DNA from: Weeksella virosa DSM 16922
Lineage (GTDB): Bacteria > Bacteroidota > Bacteroidia > Flavobacteriales > Weeksellaceae
DNA length: 64,000 nt
Assembly: GCF_000189415.1 (NCBI RefSeq)
Contig: NC_015144.1
Span: 1,474,001 to 1,538,000 of the forward strand
Direction of reading: 5' to 3'
The position numbers and the translations under genes were made by a program. This document shows, piece by piece, positions 44,100 through 52,668 of this stretch. Positions within the stretch are counted from its first letter, which is position 1; the number at the start of each line of letters is the position of its first letter. Below the pieces are notes generated by a model. That model made no database searches. It had not been told where the DNA came from and was given only the letters and a program-made list of their open reading frames with translations.

Positions 44100-45461
44100 G
44101 TGTTTGCAATATTAGACATAGAAGCCACAGGAGGCAAGGTAGGAGAGGAGTCGATTATCGATATAGCAATTTTTCGGTACGATGGTCAAACGACTGTGGA
44201 TCAGTTTATTTCATTGGTAAACCCTATGAGGAAAATAGATCCTTTCGTGCAGAAGCTGACCAATATTACTGATAAAATGGTGCTCACTGCTCCAAAATTT
44301 CATGAAATAGCCAAGAGAATTGTCGAAATTACAGAAGATTGTATTCTGGTTGGTCATAATGTGAAGTTTGATTATCGAATGCTTCGACAAGAATTTAAAA
44401 AATTAGGCTACGATTATGAAAAAGACTGGATTGATACGTTTGAGTTTGCTCAGAAATTAATCCCGAACATGGAATCTTATTCGCTAGGTAAGTTAACGAA
44501 TGCTTTGGGTATACCGATTACCGATCGCCATCGAGCATCGGGAGATGCGCGTGCAACACTGAAACTTTTTCAACTGTTGAGAGATAAAGATAGTGAGAAA
44601 ATTATCCAAAAAAAATCGGGCTTGAGAACCGAGAAAAAGGTAAAAGAAAAATATCAAAAACTCTTAGAAAACCTTCCAACCAAAACAGGATTATTTTACT
44701 TTTATAACCGATTAGACGATATTATTTTTATAGGTAGAAGTAGCAATATTGCTTATCGAGTGAATCGATACTTTTCTTCCAAAAATTTCGAGTCGAGTAA
44801 AATAAAACGTTATACAAAGTATATCACCTATGAAGTAACGGGAAGCGAATTGTTAGCAGAGATAAAAGAAGTGCACGAGATCAATCTCAATCAACCCTTT
44901 CTCAATATCAAAATCATCAAATCCAAAACGCCTTATGGCTTGTATTTTATTCCCTCTAAACGTTCTTATCATCGTCTAGAAATAGGGAAAGGCAGAAAAG
45001 CAGAACCTATTCTTACTTTCGCTAGAAAAGAGACGGCACTAGAATTTTTGCAAAAAGTTACTTTAGAGTACAATCTTTGTCCGAAAATAAATCTGCTTCA
45101 GCCTTCTTCGGCTTCTTGTTTCTCATACGAAATGGGGCAGTGTAAAGGAGCTTGCATAAGAAAAGAAAATCCAAAAACGTACAATGAACGGGTCGAAGCA
45201 TTGGTAAATCGTACAAATTATCCTACCGAAACATTTATTTTGTCAGATAAAGGAAGAAAAACAGGTGAACATGCTTTCTTTTTTATCGATCAGGGTAAAT
45301 TTGTTGGTTATGGATATTACGAGTTGCATCATCAGATAAAAAATCGAGAAAGAATCATGAAGATTGTTAATCCTTTCGATACGAATCCCACGATAGAATT
45401 ATTAATAAAGAAGTTTATATTTCTTAATAAACAAGAAGGGATTTACTCTATCGAAGAGTAA
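44100..45461 (+). CDS. DEDDh exonuclease fused to a UvrC-like GIY-YIG region
   Basis: The 453-residue protein begins at a GTG (44100), since no upstream ATG fits and a downstream ATG would remove the first catalytic motif. Residues 1 to about 170 are a DnaQ-like exonuclease: Asp6 and Glu8 in FAILDIEATGG, GHNVKFDYRML, and HRASGDARAT. From about residue 195 a GIY-YIG-like stretch appears (TGLFYFYNRLDDIIFIGRSS), degenerate at the first motif. A UvrC/Cho-like cysteine cluster follows (CFSYEMGQCKGAC). It may process DNA ends or branched DNA. It is one base after the HerA-like gene. Confidence 0.88.
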   Translation: MFAILDIEATGGKVGEESIIDIAIFRYDGQTTVDQFISLVNPMRKIDPFVQKLTNITDKMVLTAPKFHEIAKRIVEITEDCILVGHNVKFDYRMLRQEFKKLGYDYEKDWIDTFEFAQKLIPNMESYSLGKLTNALGIPITDRHRASGDARATLKLFQLLRDKDSEKIIQKKSGLRTEKKVKEKYQKLLENLPTKTGLFYFYNRLDDIIFIGRSSNIAYRVNRYFSSKNFESSKIKRYTKYITYEVTGSELLAEIKEVHEINLNQPFLNIKIIKSKTPYGLYFIPSKRSYHRLEIGKGRKAEPILTFARKETALEFLQKVTLEYNLCPKINLLQPSSASCFSYEMGQCKGACIRKENPKTYNERVEALVNRTNYPTETFILSDKGRKTGEHAFFFIDQGKFVGYGYYELHHQIKNRERIMKIVNPFDTNPTIELLIKKFIFLNKQEGIYSIEE

Positions 45462-45490
45462 AACTAGGCTTGTACGAAATTTGCATGTTG

Positions 45491-46861
45491 TTAAATATGC
45501 ATTCCTATTTCGATACCTTTTATTCTTCTATACAATTCGGTAGCATAATTATCGGTCATTCCAGAAACATAATCCAATATACCCAAAACCCGCTCATAGG
45601 GCATTTTATCATCATACATAAATTGCGCAGGCACCAATTTTAGTGCTTTCTTTTCGTATGATTTTCGCTCCTGAGCTTCTTTTAGGATTGGCGGAATAAA
45701 TTGTGTAAGTAACTCAGACATTACATTGTATCCTGCATTTTCTATTTCGACTACCGAACGATGATTATAAATATTGGCAATAGAAAAGCGTTGAATTTCA
45801 CTCAAAACTTTTTTGGTGATTTTCTCTGTATCATTTTTAATGACATCCAACAATGCATAATCGAAGTTTCCTTGCAGGATAAGTTCGATGTTGTTTTGAT
45901 AAACTTCTACAGATTTTTGCGTAAGAGAATTGATTGATTTCGCACGTAGATAAGCGATTCGATCATTTTTATCGCTAATATTTTTTAGGTTAGAATTTGT
46001 TTTTTCGATTTGTTCGGGATTGAGTGATGCAATTAGATTCAGGAATAAATCTTTGCATTTATCATGGTCGATTATCCCCAAACGATGAGAATCTTCGACA
46101 TCGATAATATTATAGCAAATATCATCAGCAGCTTCTACCAAAAACACAAAAGGGTGCCGCTTGAAAATCATGGGCGGATTACTCTCTTGCACCATATTTG
46201 TCGCTTCTGCAATGTGACGAAAGGTTTCTTTCTCTGATTGGAAAAAGCCAAATTTCTTTCTGTGTAATATCGATTTTTTTCGTGCAATCGACTCACAAGG
46301 ATACTTTGCAATAGAAGCAATCGTAGAGTAAGTGAGGCGTAATCCACCTTCTGATTTGCCACTTTGTTGTTGGGTTAAGATACGAATGGCATTTGCATTT
46401 CCTTCGAAATAGATAAGATCAGTCCATTGTTCTTCGGTAAAATGAGATTTTAGATCAGTCGAGTGCCGATCGAAATAAGAAGCTATTGCATCTTCGCCCG
46501 AATGTCCAAAAGCCGGGTTGCCTATATCGTGGCACAAAGCTGCCGAAGAAAGTACATCGGCCAGACTGTGCATATAAAAATCATAAGCCGTTTCATTCAA
46601 ATCATAATTTTTCGCAATAAACTGCCCGACTAAGCTCCCCATAGAACGTGCAACAGACGAAACTTCTAGTGAATGAGTGAGCCGATTATGAACAAACACA
46701 CTTCCTGGCAGAGGGAAAACTTGAGTTTTATTTTGTAATCGACGAAAAGCAGACGAAAAAATTATTCGGTCATAATCTCGTTGATATGCAGAGCGTTGGT
46801 CTAATGATTCGTTAGGGCTTTTGGTTCGTTGATATGAAAATAAATGATTGAATGCAGACAT
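45491..46861 (-). CDS. dgt: dGTP triphosphohydrolase
   Basis: The 456-residue enzyme carries the HD-domain motif of dGTPases: HSLEVSSVARSMG with its histidine near residue 64, and ALCHDIGNPAFGHSGE near residue 115, the metal-binding HD. The C-terminus ends with the family segment RVLGILDYVSGMTDNYATELYRRI. It hydrolyses dGTP to deoxyguanosine and tripolyphosphate, controlling dNTP pools. It has its own -7 element upstream and converges with the nuclease gene, with no clear terminator between them. Confidence 0.93.
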   Translation of the reverse strand: MSAFNHLFSYQRTKSPNESLDQRSAYQRDYDRIIFSSAFRRLQNKTQVFPLPGSVFVHNRLTHSLEVSSVARSMGSLVGQFIAKNYDLNETAYDFYMHSLADVLSSAALCHDIGNPAFGHSGEDAIASYFDRHSTDLKSHFTEEQWTDLIYFEGNANAIRILTQQQSGKSEGGLRLTYSTIASIAKYPCESIARKKSILHRKKFGFFQSEKETFRHIAEATNMVQESNPPMIFKRHPFVFLVEAADDICYNIIDVEDSHRLGIIDHDKCKDLFLNLIASLNPEQIEKTNSNLKNISDKNDRIAYLRAKSINSLTQKSVEVYQNNIELILQGNFDYALLDVIKNDTEKITKKVLSEIQRFSIANIYNHRSVVEIENAGYNVMSELLTQFIPPILKEAQERKSYEKKALKLVPAQFMYDDKMPYERVLGILDYVSGMTDNYATELYRRIKGIEIGMHI

Positions 46862-46877
46862 GCTTTGGATTATTGGT

Positions 46878-46885
46878 CAAAATTA
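46878..46885 (-). promoter_or_regulatory. -7 element of dgt
   Basis: On the minus strand the octamer is TAATTTTG, an exact match to TAnnTTTG, 16 bases before the dgt start at 46861. Confidence 0.5.
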
Positions 46886-46913
46886 CGATAGTTGACTCGA
46901 ATTAAAAAATAAT

Positions 46914-46954
46914 AAAAAAATCAACCTTACTTTATGATTTAAAAATAAGGTTGA
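46914..46954 (-). terminator. Intrinsic terminator of the LemA/TPM cluster
   Basis: TCAACCTTA (minus) pairs with TAAGGTTGA around a 16-base loop and is followed by seven T's on the minus strand (46914-46920). It lies 24 bases past the stop of the gene at 46979. Confidence 0.8.
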
Positions 46955-46978
46955 TAAGACGTTAGGATGTGATTATTT

Positions 46979-47803
46979 TTACCAGCTTCCGCTTGCTCCG
47001 CCACCTCCGAAGCTTCCGCCACCGAAACCTCCGAAGCCTCCTCCCGAGCCGCTGCCAAAACTTCCTCCACCACCACGAAAAATGGTGCTTCCGGTATTCA
47101 TAATAACAACATCGTCGAATAAACTTCTTCTTCTACGTGTGCGGTTTCCTCCAGAATTATTATCGCGAGAAAATATGGATAACAAAATGATGACTATGAG
47201 AAAAATAAAGAAAATTTCCCAAAATCCAAGTTGATCATTTTCGGGAGTTTTTTCGTTTTTATATTTTCCTTTCAAGGCTCTTTGCATAGAATCGATTCCC
47301 TTGTCTACACCTTGATAATAGTCGCCATTTCTGAAATAAGGCAACATGTCTTTTTGGATAATATTGTTGGCGATTGTTGGCGGAATATGAATTTGCGCTC
47401 CATAACCAGTCCGAATGGTTACTTTTCTATCCAAATCACTTATCAAAACTACAATTCCGTTGTCTTTATCTTTCTGGCCAACACCCCATTTATCGCCTAT
47501 TTCACTTGCCAAAAGTTCGATTGGATAACCTTTTAATTCTCGAAAAGTAACAATGGCAATTTGGGTAGAGGTAGAATCGTCAAAATGAACCAATTTGTTT
47601 TCTAAGGCTTGTAACTGCATCGGATCGAAAATTCGTCCATAATCATTTACAATTCTTTTTGGTATAGTTTTACTGTTAATAACCTCTTGAGGGGTAATAA
47701 ATTTATTCTGTTGAAATGGTTGCTGTGCTATTGTTTTTTGGGTGATGAACAAGGCAAGCATTACCCAAAGAAAACTTAAAAATTTAGTTTTGAGAAATTT
47801 CAT
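46979..47803 (-). CDS. TPM-domain membrane protein with Gly-rich tail (YgcG-like)
   Basis: From the preferred ATG at 47803 the protein has 274 residues. It has a signal peptide (MKFLKTKFLSFLWVML), then a TPM domain with VNDYGRIFDPMQLQALENKL, IAIVTFRELKG and the conserved GVGQKDKDNGIVVLISD. A single transmembrane helix follows (FFIFLIVIILLSIF) and then a tail of Gly/Ser/Phe repeats with GGGGSFGSGSGGGFGGFGG. This is the YgcG-like plan. The role is unsettled; plant relatives act as acid phosphatases or photosystem assembly factors. The start overlaps the 3' end of the next TPM gene. An upstream ATG at 47824 would add seven residues. Confidence 0.82.
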   Translation of the reverse strand: MKFLKTKFLSFLWVMLALFITQKTIAQQPFQQNKFITPQEVINSKTIPKRIVNDYGRIFDPMQLQALENKLVHFDDSTSTQIAIVTFRELKGYPIELLASEIGDKWGVGQKDKDNGIVVLISDLDRKVTIRTGYGAQIHIPPTIANNIIQKDMLPYFRNGDYYQGVDKGIDSMQRALKGKYKNEKTPENDQLGFWEIFFIFLIVIILLSIFSRDNNSGGNRTRRRRSLFDDVVIMNTGSTIFRGGGGSFGSGSGGGFGGFGGGSFGGGGASGSW

Positions 47804-48224
47804 TTGGCAATTCGTTTTCGTCATTTTCTTGATGTGGAAAATGTTTTTTTAGGGCTTTTCCGGTCATCTTGATTCCTTTTATTATTCCTCTTGTAAACTT
47901 TTCTTGTCGGAAATAATGTAAAACAGTTTCGTTGATTTCATCCCAAAGGCCTTCGGGTGTTTTTTCGTTAATTCCTTGATCTCCAATGATTGTGAGGTTT
48001 TTGTCGGCCGGGGAAATATGAAATAAAACACCATTTCGGTTTTTCGTTTTTTCCATTCCTAATTGTTTAAAAACCTCTATAGCTCGCGCAAAATGATTTT
48101 CAGATGGTAGAGACTCGATATGAATCCGAATCTCTCCACTGGTTTTTTTCTCGGCTTTTACGATTGCTTTGACAATTTTTTTTTCTTCTTTTTTGCTGAA
48201 GAATCCTCTATCTTTCTTTACCAT
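47784..48224 (-). CDS. TPM-domain protein, cytosolic form
   Basis: The chosen ATG at 48224 gives 146 residues: MVKKDRGFFSKKEEKKIVKA, then EKKTSGEIRIHIES, and RNGVLFHISPADKNLTIIGDQGIN. This is the TPM domain, but without signal peptide or transmembrane helix. An upstream TTG at 48245 would extend into the preceding gene and is rejected. It lies one base after the LemA gene and overlaps the following TPM gene by 20 bases, so the three are coupled. Function is unknown. Confidence 0.8.
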   Translation of the reverse strand: MVKKDRGFFSKKEEKKIVKAIVKAEKKTSGEIRIHIESLPSENHFARAIEVFKQLGMEKTKNRNGVLFHISPADKNLTIIGDQGINEKTPEGLWDEINETVLHYFRQEKFTRGIIKGIKMTGKALKKHFPHQENDENELPNEISQN

Positions 48225-48225
48225 C

Positions 48226-48837
48226 TTATTGTCCAGAGAAGTCAACTGTCGGTGCTTTTTCTGCTCCTGCGTCGGCTTCGAAATATCCTTTTTCTTTGAA
48301 ATTTCCTATTCCTGCAATAATATTGTTCGGCACTTTATTGATAACCGAATTGAAGTCTTTGGCTGCTTCGTTGTACTTTCTTCTTTCGTAATTAATTTCT
48401 GCTTCTATGCTCGATAATTCTGCCTGAAAGCTTTGGAAATTTTCTGTCGCACGCAAGGTTGGGTATTGCTCAACGGTAACCAATAATCTACTCAAAGCAC
48501 CTGACAATTCGTTTTGTGCAGATTGAAATTTAGCAATGTTTTCGGGGGTTAAATCGTCAACATCATCAATATTTATTTGGTTGGATGTTGCTTTTGCACG
48601 TGCGTTGATTACATCGGTTAGTGTAGATTTCTCGAAATTGGCAGCTCCTTGAACCGTTCTCACTAGGTTCGGGATGAGGTCTGCACGTTTTTGGTAGGTG
48701 TTTTCTACATTCGACCACTGTGCTTTTACATTTTCTTGCATGGGTACGAAACTATTGTATTTGCTTACACCCCAAAGAATTACTGCAGCGATAGTTGCTA
48801 AAAAAATTCCGCTTACTAGACAGCCTTTTCCTTTCAT
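48226..48837 (-). CDS. lemA: LemA family protein
   Basis: The 203-residue protein has an N-terminal helix (GCLVSGIFLATIAAVILWG) and a long helical bundle. The LemA signature is NSFVPMQENVKAQWSNVENTYQKRADLIPNLV at about residues 27-60, and the LxxTVEQYPTLRATENF motif follows near 125. It is membrane-anchored with the bundle outside or in the periplasm. LemA proteins are widely conserved, of unclear role, and regularly found next to TPM genes as here. It is first of the three-gene unit. Confidence 0.92.
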   Translation of the reverse strand: MKGKGCLVSGIFLATIAAVILWGVSKYNSFVPMQENVKAQWSNVENTYQKRADLIPNLVRTVQGAANFEKSTLTDVINARAKATSNQINIDDVDDLTPENIAKFQSAQNELSGALSRLLVTVEQYPTLRATENFQSFQAELSSIEAEINYERRKYNEAAKDFNSVINKVPNNIIAGIGNFKEKGYFEADAGAEKAPTVDFSGQ

Positions 48838-48889
48838 ATAAATTTTGTTTTTGTTGTAATAAAGTTACTCTTTTTTCTAATATGTTCTT

Positions 48890-49360
48890 TTACGGTAGCA
48901 AATTCTTTGCCCAACTTTTGTTTAGAGGTAATTTCCATTGTGAACGAAAATCGGATAAAGTTGTTACTCCATTATTATACACGATTGTTTCTGCAGGTAA
49001 TTCGGAATTTTTTACTGCTTTTTTAAAATCTAGAAGATTCATAATTTCTATTTTGTTATTTACTTCATAAGCAACATTCATACGGTCTAGAAAACCGAAC
49101 TGATGCTTTTCTTCTAAATTTTTAATTAGTTTGGTGAGCTTGTCAATCGAACATCCACTTGCCTCAACCTGATCTTCATCTACCGTGACAATAATAAATT
49201 GATTGTTGATGATTTCGTATTCGGCTAAAAGGGCTGCACCATGGGCATTCCAATCCAGTAAAAAATTATCGAATTCACTTTTAATATCTTGAGTTTCTTG
49301 CTTCGTAAAGGCTCGCATGGATTGAAAAATCCAGATGCGTGCATGATCTGTTATTATCAT
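48890..49360 (-). CDS. Conserved Bacteroidota protein, unknown function
   Basis: The 156-residue protein begins MIITDHARIWIFQSMRAFTK and contains WNAHGAALLAEYEI, then VDEDQVEASGCSIDKLTKL. It is a small alpha/beta protein without a Walker motif or membrane segment. Close relatives in databases are often labelled ABC transporter ATPase, but no ATP-binding motif is present here, so I do not follow that label. The conserved cysteine in ASGCSID is worth noting. It is monocistronic, with a -7 element upstream. Confidence 0.72.
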   Translation of the reverse strand: MIITDHARIWIFQSMRAFTKQETQDIKSEFDNFLLDWNAHGAALLAEYEIINNQFIIVTVDEDQVEASGCSIDKLTKLIKNLEEKHQFGFLDRMNVAYEVNNKIEIMNLLDFKKAVKNSELPAETIVYNNGVTTLSDFRSQWKLPLNKSWAKNLLP

Positions 49361-49386
49361 TTTGTTTATGTTTTTATGATGAGTAA

Positions 49387-49394
49387 CAAAGTTA
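49387..49394 (-). promoter_or_regulatory. -7 element of the conserved gene at 48890
   Basis: On the minus strand the octamer is TAACTTTG, an exact match to TAnnTTTG, 26 bases before the ATG at 49360. Confidence 0.5.
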
Positions 49395-49421
49395 CTTAAA
49401 GTTTTGCTGAGTTAGGATATA

Positions 49422-49449
49422 AAAAAATCGGACTTTGGTCCGATTTTTT
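49422..49449. terminator. Terminator of the Fe-S protein operon
   Basis: AAAAAATCGGAC pairs exactly with GTCCGATTTTTT around TTTG, the most perfect hairpin terminator here. It begins 15 bases past the stop of the gene at 49465 and separates it from the next minus-strand gene. Confidence 0.9.
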
Positions 49450-49464
49450 ATTAATTTTTTTGAT

Positions 49465-50256
49465 TTATAGATCCTTGGCTTCCATTACTAATTCTGCCAA
49501 ATCTTTTACCAAAACTGTTTTTTCTTTTTCAAAATGTTTTACACCATCCGTCATCATCGTATTACAGAATGGGCAACCAGTAGCAATTACATCAGGTGAT
49601 TCTTGTAAAGCTTCTTTTGTACGCTCGATATTGATGTCTACATTTCCTTTTTCTGGCTCTTTGAACATTTGTGCTCCACCAGCACCACAACATAAGCCGC
49701 GTGTTTTGCAACGTTTCATTTCGACCAATTCAGCATCTAATTTTTCGATCAACGATCGAGGGGCTTCATAGATATTGTTTCCCCGACCTAAATAGCATGG
49801 ATCGTGGAAGGTAATTCGACGTCCCTTGAATATCTCTCCATCTTCGATTTTTAAGCGTCCTTCATCTATTAATTGCTGTAGAAATTGTGAGTGATGTAAT
49901 ACTTCATACGTGCCTCCTAATGACGGATATTCGTTTTTTAGAGTGTTGAAGCAGTGAGGGCAAGTGGTGACTATTTTTTTTATTTCGTAGGCGTTAAGCA
50001 CCTCAATGTTCATCATGGCTTGCATCTGAAATGCAAATTCGTTTCCCGCTCGTTTTGCTGGATCTCCAGTACAGCTTTCTTCGGTACCTAGAACGGCAAA
50101 TTCTACGCCTATGTGGTTAAGTATTTTTACAAAAGCACGGGTGATTTTTTTTGCTCTATCATCAAAGCTACCAGCACATCCTACCCAAAATAAAACTTCG
50201 GGTTGTTTGCCTTCGGCCATGTATTGTGCCATTGTTTTTACGGTTATTGTTGACAT
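49465..50256 (-). CDS. (Fe-S)-binding protein with two CCG domains (LutA/HdrB-like)
   Basis: The 263-residue protein has two cysteine-rich CCG-type domains: the first with FWVGCAGSFDDRA and later CPHCFNTLKN, the second with RGLCCGAGGAQMF and CPFCNTMMTDG. Such proteins carry iron-sulfur clusters and work with a 4Fe-4S partner to move electrons, as in LutA or heterodisulfide reductase HdrB. The partner is the membrane protein encoded just upstream, separated by 40 bases. Substrate is unknown; the pair is typical of Bacteroidota and is unlinked here to lactate genes. Confidence 0.9.
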   Translation of the reverse strand: MSTITVKTMAQYMAEGKQPEVLFWVGCAGSFDDRAKKITRAFVKILNHIGVEFAVLGTEESCTGDPAKRAGNEFAFQMQAMMNIEVLNAYEIKKIVTTCPHCFNTLKNEYPSLGGTYEVLHHSQFLQQLIDEGRLKIEDGEIFKGRRITFHDPCYLGRGNNIYEAPRSLIEKLDAELVEMKRCKTRGLCCGAGGAQMFKEPEKGNVDINIERTKEALQESPDVIATGCPFCNTMMTDGVKHFEKEKTVLVKDLAELVMEAKDL

Positions 50257-50296
50257 GTGATGTACGTTTGAGTTTTAATAAATAATGTATAAGGTT

Positions 50297-51628
50297 TTAA
50301 TCATTGGTCCAATTTAAACGATCAGCTGTATTGAACTGCCATGGTGCACCGTTGTTTTCTATGTTGGTCATCATCAGGTTTAATTCCTGAGGAGCGGCAG
50401 ATTCTTCCATTACTAAATAGCGGCGTAAATCGACAATGATCGATAATGGATCTATGTTGACAGGGCAGGCTTGTGTGCAGGCGTTACAAGAGGTACATGC
50501 CCATAATTCTTCGGTAGTGATATAGTCGTTGAGGAGTGTTTTTCCGTCGTCTACCCATTGCCCATTGTTGTTGTCTAAAATTTTAGATACATCTTCTAAG
50601 CGATCTCGCGTGTCCATCATAATCTTACGAGGTGAGAGTTTTTTTCCTGTAATATTTGCCGGACATTCTGAGGTGCATCGTCCGCATTCTGTACACGTAT
50701 AAGCATTGAGTAGCTGAACTTGGTTGAGATCGAATATATCTTTGGCACCGAAAGTGCTTGGTTCTTCTACTTCGCCCTCTGCTGGTGCAGCGAATGGGTC
50801 TGCGTTGGGATCCATCATTAATTTTACTTCTTTGGTAACCGAAGCTAAATTATTGAACTCGGCCTTTGGTTCGAGTTTCGAGAACCATGTGTTAGGGAAT
50901 GCCAGTATAATATGCAAATGTTTAGAATAGTAAAGATAATTAGCAAAGAAAAAGATTCCTAGTATGTGGAACCACCACATGATACGCTCTAAAATTATTA
51001 GCGTATCGGTATTGAAGTTGGTTAAGAAAGGTTGGATTAACCAACTAGAAATAGGAAAGCCTCCTGCCTCTATATAATGTGGAACATTGCGTGCTTGCAA
51101 GGTAGCATCGGTAGCATTCATGGTTAAAAGGGCAAGCATAAAGGCCATTTCTAATATCAAAATTAGGTTTGCATCTGTTTTAGGCCATCCGTTTAGCTCT
51201 CCCATGACTAGTCGTTTTATGTGAGTGACATTTCTGCGTAAGAAGAAAATAAAGCAAGATACTAATACTAGAAAAGCAAGTACCTCGAAAAAACCAATGA
51301 GAAAGGTGTAGAATCCTCCCATAAAGCTAAGAACACGATGTGTACCAAAAAGGCCATCAATAAGAATTTCTACGACTTCTATATTAATCAGAAGGAAACC
51401 TATATAGACCAAAATATGGAGGAATCCTGCTAGTGGACGAACGGTCATTTTTCCTTGCCCTAGTGCTACACGTGTCATGACTGCCCATCGCTCTTTTGGT
51501 CTGTCCCAACGGGTAATAGGTTGTCCTAACCGTATGTTGCGAACAAGTTTTTTGGCATTAATAGTAAAGATTGTGGCAGCGACAATCAAACAGATTGCAA
51601 AGATAATGTTTGGTAAATACTGAGCCAT
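50297..51628 (-). CDS. Membrane-bound 4Fe-4S dicluster protein (HdrDE/NarI-like fusion)
   Basis: The 443-residue protein has six predicted helices in the first 250 residues, with histidines compatible with haem b as in NarI or HdrE. A ferredoxin-like part then follows with two 4Fe-4S motifs: CTECGRCTSECPANITG near residue 315 and CTSCNACTQACPVNID near 385. It likely passes electrons between quinone or another membrane carrier and the CCG protein encoded downstream. The electron donor and acceptor are not evident. It lies 32 bases after the MCE gene. Confidence 0.9.
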   Translation of the reverse strand: MAQYLPNIIFAICLIVAATIFTINAKKLVRNIRLGQPITRWDRPKERWAVMTRVALGQGKMTVRPLAGFLHILVYIGFLLINIEVVEILIDGLFGTHRVLSFMGGFYTFLIGFFEVLAFLVLVSCFIFFLRRNVTHIKRLVMGELNGWPKTDANLILILEMAFMLALLTMNATDATLQARNVPHYIEAGGFPISSWLIQPFLTNFNTDTLIILERIMWWFHILGIFFFANYLYYSKHLHIILAFPNTWFSKLEPKAEFNNLASVTKEVKLMMDPNADPFAAPAEGEVEEPSTFGAKDIFDLNQVQLLNAYTCTECGRCTSECPANITGKKLSPRKIMMDTRDRLEDVSKILDNNNGQWVDDGKTLLNDYITTEELWACTSCNACTQACPVNIDPLSIIVDLRRYLVMEESAAPQELNLMMTNIENNGAPWQFNTADRLNWTND

Positions 51629-51660
51629 ATTGATAAGTTTACTTAGTGTCTAGTTTTTAA

Positions 51661-52617
51661 TTATTTTTTGCCGAATACCGAAATGTTTACATATCGATTC
51701 GGGTTTTGTTTCAGGTCTATTATTAAATCGTTGAGGTTTTTTGTGGCCTCATTCAGATTATTGTACATGGTTCTGTCGTTGAGTAGACTTCCTAGTGTTC
51801 CATCTCCACGTTCTATGCGTGTCATTAATTCTTTCAGATTTACAGAGGCTGCCTCGAAATTATTCAACGTTTTTTCTAATTGTAAGTTGTTTAATTTATC
51901 TGCGGTTTGTCCAAATTTATCTGCAGAAATCTTAGCCGAGGCCAACATAGAATTGGCATTGTTTAGGGTAGAATTGATAATTTTTTGGTTGTCTTTGATT
52001 AATTCATTTGCATAGGCCGAAGTACTAGAGAATGATCGTGCTGTTTCGTTGAAAGAACCTACCGTTCTGTTTAGATTTTCAATCAAAATTTTTATATTGT
52101 TCTGATTGTCATTGTCTAGCAATCGTTCTATAGCCGATAATGTTCTGTTCATGGTTATCAAAACGGTGTCTAATTTTTGTTGAGTGGGCTCTATTTGCCC
52201 ACCGATATCGCCTAATAATCCGCCACTGACTCCACCTCTCAAAAAGTCACCATCTTCTGCAATTTCTCCATCATAATCCAAAATCAATTGCATTTCAGAG
52301 CTTTGCATCAGGCCTGGAGAATAGATTTGTGCGATAGTGTTTTTAGAGAATTTGATGTCTTTATTAATAGTAAACTCTACGATAAATGTTAAGGGTTTAC
52401 CATCAACAATTTCTATTTTATCAACTTTACCAACTGTTAATCCGTTTATAGATACGGGTTTTGTTACTTGTAGACCGTTTACATTCTCGTATTTGGCGTA
52501 GAAGGTCCTGCCGGTAGAAAAAACTTTTGTTCCTCTTAGGAAGTTGTACAAAAAGAAAAATCCAATTACAGTGGCCAGTGAAACGATACCTATTTTTACT
52601 TCGTTAGAAATTTTCAC
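51661..52617 (-). CDS. MlaD/MCE family lipid-transport protein
   Basis: The 318-residue protein has an N-terminal membrane helix (MKISNEVKIGIVSLATVIGF) and an MCE domain with FYAKYENVNGLQVTKPVSIN at about residues 40-60. A helical region of about 150 residues then follows (NRTLSAIERLLDNDNQNN). MCE proteins form periplasmic hexamers that carry phospholipids between the membranes. The usual partners, an MlaE permease and MlaF ATPase, are not next to it. It sits between the amidase and the Fe-S genes in the same orientation, with 50 bases before it. Confidence 0.9.
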   Translation of the reverse strand: MKISNEVKIGIVSLATVIGFFFLYNFLRGTKVFSTGRTFYAKYENVNGLQVTKPVSINGLTVGKVDKIEIVDGKPLTFIVEFTINKDIKFSKNTIAQIYSPGLMQSSEMQLILDYDGEIAEDGDFLRGGVSGGLLGDIGGQIEPTQQKLDTVLITMNRTLSAIERLLDNDNQNNIKILIENLNRTVGSFNETARSFSSTSAYANELIKDNQKIINSTLNNANSMLASAKISADKFGQTADKLNNLQLEKTLNNFEAASVNLKELMTRIERGDGTLGSLLNDRTMYNNLNEATKNLNDLIIDLKQNPNRYVNISVFGKK

Positions 52618-52668
52618 TTTTTTATTTTTTTACAAAATTAAAAGAATATTGTTTAGAAACAGTCAATA

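Noticed and set aside
42563-45461. HerA-like ATPase plus nuclease as a phage-defence system
   Set aside because: The ATPase is of the DUF853/YjgR core type, the neighbours are housekeeping genes and there is no sign of transfer. It is kept only as a testable finding.
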